A model generated the notes under the pieces. The model was not told the origin of the DNA and did no database searches. It saw only the letters and a list, made by a program, of their open reading frames with translations. A program made the position numbers and the translations under genes. A stretch of 64,000 nt of DNA, from the NCBI GenBank assembly GCA_900543205.1, contig UQQM01000009.1:11081-75080 (forward strand), in the 5' to 3' direction. Each line of letters opens with the position of its first letter. Positions within the stretch are counted from its first letter, which is position 1. Source of the stretch: an uncultured Bacteroides sp. Lineage in GTDB: Bacteria > Bacteroidota > Bacteroidia > Bacteroidales > UBA932. Shown piece after piece: positions 44,729-52,722 of this stretch.

Positions 44729-46516
44729 ATGCTTACACCCGTATTCATGCTTGCGGCATCCCTTGCCGTAACGCAGGTCGCGGATTCGATCGACGCCGTC
44801 ACCATAACGGCCGAAAAGGGCATGGTGGTCTCCATGACCGACACTATCCGCATCTCAGGCGGCGACATCAGCGAAGCGCTGCAGATTCTCCCCTCCCTCT
44901 ACGTGAACGACTACGGCGGCCTGTCCGGGCTGCGCAGCGTGAGCATGAGAGGGCTGGGCAGCACCCACACCGCCATCTTCATCGACGGCATCAGGGTGAA
45001 CAATCTCCAGACCGGGCAGGCCGACCTCGGAATGACGGACCTTCCGGTATTCGGCAGCACGGTGGTCGACTATGCACAGAACAGTCTGAACTTCAAGACG
45101 GAACGTCCCGTCTTCGGCCACGGGCCTGTGGGCGGGCGGCTTTCCATGGAAGCGGCATCGTTCGACACCTGGATGCCCGCCGCCAGGCTCGACCTGCGCC
45201 TTTCCGACAGAGTCGCCATGAGCCTATCGGCCTCGGCTGTCCTCACCGAAGGCGATTTCATCTACGGCGACGGACAGCGCCGCGAGAACAACGACCTCAG
45301 GCAGCTGCGCGCCGGAATGGACCTGTTCGGCTCGATGCAGGGCGGAGAATGGCAGGCGAAACTCTATTGGAACGGGGCCGGAAGGACTTCGCCCGGAGCG
45401 GTCGACTGGCCCTCCGTCAGCACCCAGGACGACAGGAACGTCTTCGTGCAGGGACGCCTGCAGAAACGTTTCTCCAGGCTCTACTCGCTGAACCTCAGCG
45501 CCAAGGCAGCAATGGACAGGCTGGACTACGCCGACGAATGGTCGGAAAGCGACTATGACCAGAAGGAGCTGCAGCTCAACAGTTCGCACAGTTTCGACAT
45601 ATTCAGCTGGTGGCGGCTTTCGCTCTCCGCGAGCGTGCAGTGGAACCGGCTGAGCTCGTCGCTCTACGAAGGCGGACGCACCAGCGTGATCTCCGCAGCC
45701 GCAAGCAGCTTCTCCCTCGGGCGCTTCAGGGCTGAGCTGGCACTCGAATACGACGGCACTTTCGAGGACGCGAGGACGCCGGTGAACGCCCTGTCCCCCT
45801 CCCTCGGACTCAGCTGGACGCCGACCCGGGCACTCGAACTGCGCGCTTTCGCGCGGCGGGCCTGCCGCGTGCCCACGTTCAACGAACTCTACTATCCCGG
45901 CTACGGCAACACCGCCCTGCGGCCCGAAGACGCCTGGCTTACCGACCTTGGCATACGCTGGAGCCGCAGCCTCGGAACGGAATGGAAGCTTGACGCCAGG
46001 CTGGACGGCTTCTATAACTTATTGAAAGACAAGATAGTGTCGGCCCCGACCGAAGAGAACCCCTCCGTCTGGCTGCCCTACAACGTAGGCAGGGTCGAAG
46101 CCGCAGGGCTCGACGCCTCGCTCGCCCTGCGCTGGAGCGACGGACCATGGAATGCCGGAATGTCGGCGGCATATTCGCTGCAGGACGCCGAGGACAGGAC
46201 TCCGGGAGGCTCATCCTACGGCAGGCAGATAAGCGGTACGCCACAGCATTCGCTCAATCTGGCCGCCGACGTCATGCGGAAAGGCTGGCAACTGTCAGCC
46301 ATCTGGAGCTACAGGGGCTGCCGCATGGATTCGACGGGAGAACTGCCCGACTGGAATACCCTTGACCTGCGCATGGGCAGGAAATTCAGCTGCGGGGACG
46401 GCGAAGTCAATGTATACCTGAAGGCCAGGAATCTCGGAGACTGCCGCTACGAGATAGTCCGAGGCTACCCCGCCCCTGGCCGCTCCCTACTATTCGGGGC
46501 AGAATTCAAGTTCTAA
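44729..46516 (+). CDS. btuB: TonB-dependent outer-membrane receptor, BtuB-like (cobalamin)
   Basis: The 595-residue protein has a short signal-like N-terminus and a plug domain with SVSMRGLGSTHTAIFIDGIRV. A 22-strand-type barrel follows, ending in GAEFKF with a C-terminal Phe. Size and plug style match vitamin B12 receptors (BtuB about 600 residues) rather than SusC proteins. The cobalamin riboswitch in its leader supports corrinoid uptake. The start at 44729 is 36 bp after the riboswitch. A probable permease gene follows 4 bp downstream. Confidence 0.9.
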   Translation: MLTPVFMLAASLAVTQVADSIDAVTITAEKGMVVSMTDTIRISGGDISEALQILPSLYVNDYGGLSGLRSVSMRGLGSTHTAIFIDGIRVNNLQTGQADLGMTDLPVFGSTVVDYAQNSLNFKTERPVFGHGPVGGRLSMEAASFDTWMPAARLDLRLSDRVAMSLSASAVLTEGDFIYGDGQRRENNDLRQLRAGMDLFGSMQGGEWQAKLYWNGAGRTSPGAVDWPSVSTQDDRNVFVQGRLQKRFSRLYSLNLSAKAAMDRLDYADEWSESDYDQKELQLNSSHSFDIFSWWRLSLSASVQWNRLSSSLYEGGRTSVISAAASSFSLGRFRAELALEYDGTFEDARTPVNALSPSLGLSWTPTRALELRAFARRACRVPTFNELYYPGYGNTALRPEDAWLTDLGIRWSRSLGTEWKLDARLDGFYNLLKDKIVSAPTEENPSVWLPYNVGRVEAAGLDASLALRWSDGPWNAGMSAAYSLQDAEDRTPGGSSYGRQISGTPQHSLNLAADVMRKGWQLSAIWSYRGCRMDSTGELPDWNTLDLRMGRKFSCGDGEVNVYLKARNLGDCRYEIVRGYPAPGRSLLFGAEFKF

Positions 46517-46520
46517 AGCC

Positions 46521-47303
46521 ATGCTCAGCCTCCTTTACGTAATCCTTTCCGGAATCGCCCTTCCCCTGGGCGGCATCCAGATGCAGTATCTCTGGCGCAA
46601 CCAGCTCGGCGACGTGTATTCGCTCGGCCTCGGGTCGGCGGCCTGCCTCGGCGCAGCCGCCGCCACGATGTCGGGATGGTGCTCGCTGACCGTGGGTTCT
46701 TTCATCTGCACGCTGATATGCACCCTGGTGTGCTTCGCGGTGACCCTGCGTCTGTCGACGCAGAACCTCATCACCTTCGGCATCATCTTCGGGACCTTCA
46801 TCAGCTCGCTCTGCACCATCGTGGTGACAAACGCCCCCAACGGCGAGCTGCTCAAGCAGTATTATCTCTGGGGTGCGGCCAATTTCAACCTGGTCGGAGT
46901 CACCGCCGGTGACATCGTGTTCTCCCTGCTGCTGTTCTGCGGAGGGCTGGCGGCGGCGCTGCTGCAACACAGGTCCCTGACCGCACACTTCCGGGGCGAA
47001 ACCGAACTTTCAAACCTGCGCAAGGCGGTCAGTCTGCTGATGATAATGTTCCTCGTGACCTCGGTGGTCAGCATCTGCGGCCCGATAGGATTCGTCTCCC
47101 TGGGCGTGCCAAACCTTAGCCGTGCGATATCCAGAAGCAACGACATCCGCAGGCATTACCTGATTTCAAGCGCGATGGGGGTGGGGCTGTTGCTCCTGAC
47201 CTACCTCGCGGTCAATTACTCGGGGCTCGGAATCTATCTTCCCGTAAGCGCCACCATGGCAATAATCGCGCTGCCTCTGATGTTTTTCCTGTTCCGGAAA
47301 TGA
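46521..47303 (+). CDS. FecCD/BtuC-family ABC permease, short form
   Basis: The 260-residue hydrophobic protein has about eight membrane helices. Clear FecCD landmarks are GGIQMQYLWRNQLGDVYSLGLGSAA (compare the family's LMQ..RNPLADP..LG) and GPIGFVSLGVPNLSRAI. BtuC-type permeases have about 330 residues and ten helices; the first helix and its LPR motif are missing here. It follows btuB after 4 bp under the same riboswitch, so cobalamin import is the likely role. No ATPase (BtuD) or binding protein (BtuF) gene is adjacent. Confidence 0.8.
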   Translation: MLSLLYVILSGIALPLGGIQMQYLWRNQLGDVYSLGLGSAACLGAAAATMSGWCSLTVGSFICTLICTLVCFAVTLRLSTQNLITFGIIFGTFISSLCTIVVTNAPNGELLKQYYLWGAANFNLVGVTAGDIVFSLLLFCGGLAAALLQHRSLTAHFRGETELSNLRKAVSLLMIMFLVTSVVSICGPIGFVSLGVPNLSRAISRSNDIRRHYLISSAMGVGLLLLTYLAVNYSGLGIYLPVSATMAIIALPLMFFLFRK

Positions 47304-47304
47304 C

Positions 47305-47637
47305 CTACTGCCGGGGCACCACGGCGAAGAATTCGAGGTCTCCGGGGCCGTCGCAGACCAGACAGTGACTGTGGCCCTTTGGACAGTAGTGCACATCGCC
47401 GGCCCCGAGCACTATCGTGGCGCCGTCATAAACCGCATGGCCGCTGCCGGAAAGTATCAGTATGGTCTCGGAGCTGTCGTCATGGCTGTGCATGCCTATG
47501 GAGGCGCCCGGCTCCAGACGCGCCTTCATTATCCTGTTGCCCTGCCCGTCGGTGAACATCCTGGCGGCCAGGGACTTGTCTCCTCCCTTGAAATTGGGGA
47601 GCAGTTTTTCTTCGATGGAGTTGAAATCTATTTTCAT
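47305..47637 (-). CDS. Small cupin-domain protein
   Basis: The 110-residue single cupin has the metal-site pattern GMHSHDDSSETILIL in motif 1 and GDVHYCPKGHSH in motif 2. Such proteins bind a metal ion and act as sensors, isomerases or oxygenases. The substrate is unknown. Its stop is 1 bp from the stop of the convergent permease gene, with no room for a separate terminator. Confidence 0.85.
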   Translation of the reverse strand: MKIDFNSIEEKLLPNFKGGDKSLAARMFTDGQGNRIMKARLEPGASIGMHSHDDSSETILILSGSGHAVYDGATIVLGAGDVHYCPKGHSHCLVCDGPGDLEFFAVVPRQ

Positions 47638-47679
47638 CAGGACTGGACTTTTATCTGATGCAAATATACAAAATCGGAC

Positions 47680-47687
47680 TATCTTTG
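47680..47687 (+). promoter_or_regulatory. -7 element that decides the start of the next gene
   Basis: TATCTTTG is an exact TAnnTTTG match. It lies downstream of the in-frame ATG at 47658 and 6 bp upstream of the GTG at 47694, so the GTG is the likely start and the message would be nearly leaderless. Confidence 0.5.
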
Positions 47688-47693
47688 CAGATT

Positions 47694-48650
47694 GTGAAGT
47701 TTACGGCACGCATATTCTGCTGCCTTGCAGCCCTTGGAGCCGCCGCCTGCAACGACGGGGCGTTCATCGAGGAATTCCTCCCCGAGGCGCCTTCCGTGAC
47801 GCTCGATGCGCAGGACAGCCGCTTCACCGTGGAGTTCGAGGCCGGCAACTGGAACATCGACTACGCCAGCGGCAGCGCCGCGATTCTCAGCGGAACCGCC
47901 TTCGACGCCGAAGGGAACGAACTGGGATCCGCGCGCGGTTTCGAAGGGCTCGGGAAGCTGGTCTACGAAACGGACAGCTATTCTTTCGACATCGTGCGCC
48001 GAGCCCCCGACCGCCTGGAAATCGTGCTGGTGGAGAATCTCGAAGACGAGGCGGTGAAGATTGAAATCACCGTCGGCAACGAAATCGAAACGGAGAAGAT
48101 AAGGGCCATGCTGCAGCCCACCCCTAAATATGAGATCGACAGGGTGGAGTTCGACTGGCAGAACTTCCAGGTCTACGACGAGCGGCTCATGCTGGTTGAC
48201 AGTTTCACGGTCGACAACAGCGGAAGCGGCAGTGCGGCTACGGTATCGGTGACGCCGTTCCGCGATGCTGCCAGGGAGATAGTGTTCACCGACATGTCGG
48301 GAAGCAGCGAATATGATTTCAAGCTGTGGTTCGGGGAGCCTCTGCCGAAAGTCCGGATTCCGGACGTGTCGGACGGAAAGCCCGTGCCGCAAGGGCCGGA
48401 AGTCGAATTCGGGAGCGGGCCGCAGAAGCTCGGATGCGGGCTTGACCCCGGCCACATCGAGACCGTGGAGATCGGGGCCGGTCTGGTCAGGGAGGTCCAC
48501 GTCTACCTCATCACGGAGGAATACCGCGTCCCCTACACCATACATGCTACCAACCCCTTCAACGGAAGGGAGAAGACCAGCTCCGGAACTCTCAGCAGCA
48601 CCAGGCCGTATGACTGTTTCGTGATAGCACTCGAGAAGACCGGGCAATGA
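47694..48650 (+). CDS. Lipoprotein of unknown function
   Basis: The preferred start is the GTG at 47694 (318 residues; VKFTARIFCCLAALGAAACND), which gives a proper lipoprotein signal. The ATG at 47658 adds 12 residues but lies upstream of the -7 element. The mature protein is beta-rich with an N-terminal BACON/Ig-like region (about 35-120) and no enzyme motif. It overlaps the PagL gene by 4 bp, so the two are made together; a role in the outer membrane is possible but unsupported. Confidence 0.7.
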   Translation: MKFTARIFCCLAALGAAACNDGAFIEEFLPEAPSVTLDAQDSRFTVEFEAGNWNIDYASGSAAILSGTAFDAEGNELGSARGFEGLGKLVYETDSYSFDIVRRAPDRLEIVLVENLEDEAVKIEITVGNEIETEKIRAMLQPTPKYEIDRVEFDWQNFQVYDERLMLVDSFTVDNSGSGSAATVSVTPFRDAAREIVFTDMSGSSEYDFKLWFGEPLPKVRIPDVSDGKPVPQGPEVEFGSGPQKLGCGLDPGHIETVEIGAGLVREVHVYLITEEYRVPYTIHATNPFNGREKTSSGTLSSTRPYDCFVIALEKTGQ

Positions 48651-49834
48651 GAAAGAGAGTGATCGCAACCCTGGCGGCCCTGACGTGCTGCCTGTATGCT
48701 TCCGCCTCCCATCGGCCGGACAGCACGGGCACCGTGCCGAAGCCCGTACATTACGTCGGAGCCGACATCGGAGCCGCATACATACTTCCCTCCAACGCCT
48801 TCTTCCGGGGAGCCAACGCCACCGGCGCCCCGATGACGTACGACTTCTCCGCCCATCTGAAATACGGATTCCGCTTCAGTCCAGAAAGCCGTCTCGGCAG
48901 GGACTATCCCTATGCCATACAGGGCATAGGCGTGGCATACGACAGTTTCGCGAATCCGGCAGAGATAGGACGCCCCGTCTCGGTCTACGTGTTCCAGACA
49001 TCGCGCATCGCGGCTCTGGGTGACAGGCTCTCGTTCGACTACGAGTGGAACTTCGGAGCTTCGTTCGGCTGGAAGAAACACGATTACGACACCAACCCCA
49101 ACAACGTGGTCGTCGGCTCCCGGGCCAACGCCTATATAAACCTCACCCTGCTGCTTAACTGGCGCATCGCAGACTCATGGAACCTGCGCGCCGGAGCGGG
49201 ATTCTCGCATTTCTCCAACGGCAACACCTCCATCCCCAATGCCGGGGTGAACACGACCGGAGTGCGCCTTGGGCTCTCCCGCAGTTTCGGAGAAGAGCGA
49301 CGCACGGCCCCGCAGGCGGGCGGAAGCGGAACGTTCCAACGCGGAATAAGCTACGACATCATACTCTACGGGACGCTGAAGAAGAAAGGCTTCAAGATAG
49401 GGGAAGACAAATACGTCGCGCCGGGAAGGTTCGGAGTCGCGGGCCTGAGCTTCAACCCCCTGTACAGTTTCAGCCGCAGCTTCAAGGCCGGGCTGTCGCT
49501 GGACGCCTGCTTCGACGAGAGCGCCAACATCCGGGACCATATAGCCAACGACCGCGTGGACCCCGACATATATCTGAAATTCCACCGCCCTCCTTTCCGC
49601 GAGCAGTTCTCGCTCGGCCTCTCGGTGAGGGCCGAAGTCGCGATGCCGATTTTCTCGGTCAACCTCGGAATCGGCAGGAACTTCATCTGCAAGGGAGCCG
49701 ACACCGACGGCTTCTACCAGACCTTCGTGCTCAAGACCATGCTCGGAAGGAAGCTTTTCCTGCATGTGGGCTACCGTCTTTACGAATTCCGCCAGCCGGA
49801 CCATCTGATGCTGGGAATAGGCGTCCGCCTGTAG
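48647..49834 (+). CDS. PagL-type lipid A 3-O-deacylase (acyloxyacyl hydrolase family)
   Basis: The 395-residue protein has a signal peptide (MRKRVIATLAALTCCLYASA). A PagL-like barrel ends its first half with the active-site signature FSHFSNGNTSIPNAGVN (H188 and S190). PagL enzymes remove a 3-O-linked acyl chain from lipid A in the outer membrane. The protein is about twice as long as proteobacterial PagL; residues about 225-395 form a second beta-rich part. Such long forms are known in Bacteroidota. Confidence 0.85.
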   Translation: MRKRVIATLAALTCCLYASASHRPDSTGTVPKPVHYVGADIGAAYILPSNAFFRGANATGAPMTYDFSAHLKYGFRFSPESRLGRDYPYAIQGIGVAYDSFANPAEIGRPVSVYVFQTSRIAALGDRLSFDYEWNFGASFGWKKHDYDTNPNNVVVGSRANAYINLTLLLNWRIADSWNLRAGAGFSHFSNGNTSIPNAGVNTTGVRLGLSRSFGEERRTAPQAGGSGTFQRGISYDIILYGTLKKKGFKIGEDKYVAPGRFGVAGLSFNPLYSFSRSFKAGLSLDACFDESANIRDHIANDRVDPDIYLKFHRPPFREQFSLGLSVRAEVAMPIFSVNLGIGRNFICKGADTDGFYQTFVLKTMLGRKLFLHVGYRLYEFRQPDHLMLGIGVRL

Positions 49835-49844
49835 ACTGTCCGCC

Positions 49845-50963
49845 ATGATCACAAGAGAGAAGAAAATCATTCACGCCAGCGCCGTGGGCATAGTCTCCAA
49901 CGTCGCGCTCTGCGGGGCAAAGGCCGCGATAGGCGTGCTGTCCAATTCCATAGCCATCGTGCTCGACGCGCTGAACAACCTGTCGGACGCGCTTTCATCG
50001 GTGCTCACGCTGGCCGGCATCAGCCTTGCGAGCAGGCCGGCGGACAGAGAGCACCCCTTCGGTTTCGGAAGGTACGAATATCTGACCACTATGACCATCT
50101 CGCTGATCATCCTGGGCGCGGGCATATTCTCGATGGTGCAGTCCGTCGGCAAGATCATCGACCCCGAACCCTCACAATACAGCTGGACGGGCATCCTGGT
50201 ACTGGTTCTCGCCATAGCTGCCAAGCTGCTCATGAGCAGATTCTTCAGGAAGACCGGCGCGGCCACCGAGTCGGAGACGCTGAAGGCCACGGCCAGCGAC
50301 GCGATGTTCGATGCGGCCGTCACCTCGGCCACACTGCTCGCCGCCCTTGTCGGAATCATCTTCGGCGACGTGGCGCCGTGGCTCGACGGCACCCTCGCCC
50401 TGTGCATCTCGCTCATCATCATCCGGGCCGGCGTCAAGATGGTCATGTCCCCGCTGGACCGGCTCATAGGGGAAAGGATGGACAGCGGACTGACGGAAAC
50501 CCTCAAGAAGGAGGTGGCATCCTTCGGGAAGGTGCTCGGGGTCTACGACCTCATCATACATGACTACGGCCCCGGGCGCAGGCTGGGGTCGATGTACATA
50601 GTCGTGGAGGACACCATGACGGCCCACGAAGTGCAGGACCTCACGAGGCAGATTCAGCGCCGGCTGCTCGGCAAGTACGGAATCCTTTTCACCATAGGCA
50701 TACACGCCATGAACTGGAAGGACCCCGGAACACGGATAATGTACGACAAGATCATCGACCTGGTGCGCAAGGTGCCCGGGGTCATAGAGATACACGGCCT
50801 CTACATCGACCCCAAGGACAAGACCATATCCTTCGACGTGGTGACCGACTTCAGTGTCAAGGACAGGGAGGCGTTCCGCAGGAAACTGGTGGACGCCGTA
50901 ACCGCATGCTATCCCGAATACCGCAGCGACGTAATCGTGGACCCCGACATCTCGACTTCCTAG
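49845..50963 (+). CDS. Cation diffusion facilitator, probably manganese type
   Basis: The 372-residue protein has six membrane helices and a cytoplasmic C-terminal domain. It carries the CDF block REHPFGFGRYEYLTTM. In the transport site, helix 2 shows N44xxxD48 (DALNNLSD) instead of the zinc-type HxxxD, and helix 5 shows D152xxxD156 (DAMFD). The N-D-D-D set is described for Mn-exporting CDF proteins such as MntE, so manganese is more likely than zinc; this is inference from motifs. The gene is convergent with the LytTR gene and overlaps it by 4 bp. Confidence 0.88.
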   Translation: MITREKKIIHASAVGIVSNVALCGAKAAIGVLSNSIAIVLDALNNLSDALSSVLTLAGISLASRPADREHPFGFGRYEYLTTMTISLIILGAGIFSMVQSVGKIIDPEPSQYSWTGILVLVLAIAAKLLMSRFFRKTGAATESETLKATASDAMFDAAVTSATLLAALVGIIFGDVAPWLDGTLALCISLIIIRAGVKMVMSPLDRLIGERMDSGLTETLKKEVASFGKVLGVYDLIIHDYGPGRRLGSMYIVVEDTMTAHEVQDLTRQIQRRLLGKYGILFTIGIHAMNWKDPGTRIMYDKIIDLVRKVPGVIEIHGLYIDPKDKTISFDVVTDFSVKDREAFRRKLVDAVTACYPEYRSDVIVDPDISTS

Positions 50964-51784
50964 AGCAGTTCCGACAGGGACGCGTAGTATTGCTTGCTCA
51001 CAGGTATCTGCCTGACTCCGTCCTCCAGCATCTCGGCTATTATGATGCCCTCCTTGTTGCGTCCCAGCACCTTGATATGCTTGGGATTGACGTAATATGA
51101 GCGGTGGCACCTCACGAAACCGTGCTTCGCGGCAATAGCATCGAGGCTCTTCATGGAGTTGCGGAGCAGGAACTCGCGGACCTTGTCGTTCTCCAGATAA
51201 TGTATCTTCACGTAATTGGCCTCGGCGCTGATGTAGAGCACGGCGGAGGGGTCGATGGAAAGCTTGAGACGGCTGTGGTCATCGTAGAACTTGACCAGGG
51301 TGGGGTCGCCTCCGCTCTCCTTCGAACGCAGCAGAGCGTTGCGCCCCTCTATCTCCCCTTCCAGAACCAGGAAGAGATAGGGGTAGAAAAGAATCAGCGC
51401 GTTGTACTGGAAGCACTGCGGCAGGGCCATGAAATACGGCAGTTCCTCTCCGAAGAAGAGAGTCGTGTACAGGGCGGTGAAGAAGGTGATTACCACGACC
51501 TCGCCGAAGCACCATAGCATATAGTGCCAGCGCAGGAAAGAGACAAGGCGGACCAGGGCGCTCAATATCAGCCTGGTTATCGCAAGCACGCCGAGCATGA
51601 TGCAGCTGAGCATCAGGAAATGGAAGAAGAAGCTCTTGCCGCCCACCTGATAGAACTCCTTGACCGAGAACGGATCGTAGATGGAGCAGAAGCAGATGAA
51701 GAAGACCGGCATGATGAGCACGTACAGCAGATGATACGAGAAGCCTTTGGGCAATCTGAACGAACTTTCCATAATCAATCCCAT
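50960..51784 (-). CDS. Membrane-bound LytTR-type transcription regulator
   Basis: The 274-residue protein has four N-terminal membrane helices (about 15-155), a linker, and a C-terminal LytTR DNA-binding domain (about 178-274: AVLYISAEANYVKIHYLENDK..., FVRCHRSYYVNPKHIKVL). It has no receiver or kinase domain, so it probably senses a membrane-associated signal directly. A second Met 12 bp in (51772, MESSF) is an equally good start. Three direct repeats at 21-20 bp spacing lie upstream and fit LytTR binding sites. Confidence 0.88.
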   Translation of the reverse strand: MGLIMESSFRLPKGFSYHLLYVLIMPVFFICFCSIYDPFSVKEFYQVGGKSFFFHFLMLSCIMLGVLAITRLILSALVRLVSFLRWHYMLWCFGEVVVITFFTALYTTLFFGEELPYFMALPQCFQYNALILFYPYLFLVLEGEIEGRNALLRSKESGGDPTLVKFYDDHSRLKLSIDPSAVLYISAEANYVKIHYLENDKVREFLLRNSMKSLDAIAAKHGFVRCHRSYYVNPKHIKVLGRNKEGIIIAEMLEDGVRQIPVSKQYYASLSELL

Positions 51785-51812
51785 TTCATCGTGGGACGAA
51801 ATTCAAACGTCC

Positions 51813-51866
51813 ACGTTTTCGTCCCTAAAATAAGGCTTTTCGTCAACAAATCCAACGTTTCATCAA
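51813..51866. promoter_or_regulatory. Three phased direct repeats upstream of the LytTR gene
   Basis: TTTCGTC (51817-51823), TTTCGTC (51838-51844) and TTTCATC (51858-51864) recur at 21 and 20 bp, each preceded by a short G/C-containing flank (ACGT, GGCT, AACG). A fourth TTTCATC (51784-51790) touches the start codon. Two-turn spacing of direct repeats is the pattern bound by LytTR dimers. Confidence 0.5.
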
Positions 51867-51938
51867 CTTTTCCGGCAAATCCGTAACTCTTTCTTTATCC
51901 CCTCGAACCTCTTGAATAATTTTGCCGACGGAAATGGC

Positions 51939-52313
51939 TCACTTCATGAAAACGAAGAACACCGCCATGACCAGGCAGGCGAACGCCGCAATGTGGTTCC
52001 ATTGGATTCCCTGCCCCTTGAACAGGAAGGTGATGATGACCGTGAACACTATGAGAGATATGACTTCCTGAATCACCTTCAGCTGCACGAGACTGAACGG
52101 GCCGCCGTTGATGGAGGAACCCAGCCTGTTGGCCGGAACCTGGGCGCAATACTCGAAGAAAGCCACGCCCCAGGAGAAGAGAATGACGCAGATCAGCGGC
52201 CAGCCATCCGAAATCTTCAGCTCCTGAAGTTTCAGATGCCCGTACCAGGCGAACGTCATGAAGACGTTCGAGACGATGAGCAGCAGAATGGTCCAAATGC
52301 CTTGCATATACAT
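51939..52313 (-). CDS. DUF486 (DMT-superfamily-like) small membrane protein
   Basis: The 124-residue protein has four membrane helices and the family-typical stretch VFMTFAWYGHLKLQE. DUF486 proteins resemble small multidrug-resistance transporters, but their function is unknown. An alternative Met two codons in (52307) is possible. A -7 element about 98 bp upstream (reverse strand, 52411-52418) predicts a leader of about 90 nt. Confidence 0.88.
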   Translation of the reverse strand: MYMQGIWTILLLIVSNVFMTFAWYGHLKLQELKISDGWPLICVILFSWGVAFFEYCAQVPANRLGSSINGGPFSLVQLKVIQEVISLIVFTVIITFLFKGQGIQWNHIAAFACLVMAVFFVFMK

Positions 52314-52410
52314 TACTATGTTTATATCAACCTAATACAGAAAGACTTCAGTTCTCCGACCTTCGACCGACCGGATGGGTTGAGGGCCGGAGATTCCGTT
52401 TTTCAGGGCG

Positions 52411-52418
52411 CAAAGGTA
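52411..52418 (-). promoter_or_regulatory. -7 element for the DUF486 gene
   Basis: On the reverse strand this reads TACCTTTG, an exact TAnnTTTG match. It is back-to-back with the tRNA promoter. The 90-nt leader it implies holds no riboswitch that I recognise. Confidence 0.45.
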
Positions 52419-52447
52419 AAAATTTTTAAAAATTTTTTCAGAAAGAT

Positions 52448-52478
52448 TTGGAGAATTCAAAGGAAAGGGATACATTTG
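52448..52478 (+). promoter_or_regulatory. Promoter of the tRNA-Lys pair
   Basis: TTG (52448-52450) and TACATTTG (52471-52478) are 20 bp apart, a consensus pair. The predicted start lies about 10 bp before the first tRNA. Confidence 0.6.
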
Positions 52479-52494
52479 CAGTCCCAAAACGGAG

Positions 52495-52567
52495 GACTCG
52501 TTAGCTCAGTTGGTAGAGCATCACACTTTTAATGTGGGGGTCTCGGGTTCGAGCCCCGAACGGGTCA
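52495..52567 (+). tRNA. tRNA-Lys (anticodon TTT)
   Basis: The 73-nt cloverleaf has acceptor arms GACTCGT/ACGGGTC (one G-T pair), D arm TAGCTCAGTTGGTAGAGC, anticodon loop CTTTTAA and T arm GGGTTCGAGCCCC. CCA is not encoded. Confidence 0.96.
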
Positions 52568-52581
52568 CGAGTTGAAATTCT

Positions 52582-52654
52582 GCTTCCTTAGCTCAGTTGG
52601 TAGAGCACCTGACTCTTAATCAGGGTGTCTAGGGTTCGAGCCCCTAAGGGAGCA
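52582..52654 (+). tRNA. tRNA-Lys (anticodon CTT)
   Basis: The 73-nt cloverleaf has acceptor arms GCTTCCT/AGGGAGC, D arm TAGCTCAGTTGGTAGAGC, anticodon loop CTCTTAA and T arm GGGTTCGAGCCCC. It lies 14 bp after the TTT isoacceptor and shares its promoter. Confidence 0.96.
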
Positions 52655-52665
52655 CCACTATATAG

Positions 52666-52697
52666 AAGGCATCTGTCGGAAACTGCAGATGCCTTTG
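52666..52697 (+). terminator. Terminator after the tRNA pair
   Basis: A 10-bp perfect stem (52666-52675 with 52686-52695) has a 10-nt loop; the second arm ends in TT and is followed by TG. Confidence 0.6.
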
Positions 52698-52722
52698 TCG
52701 TAGATACACCAGCTCAAAAGAC

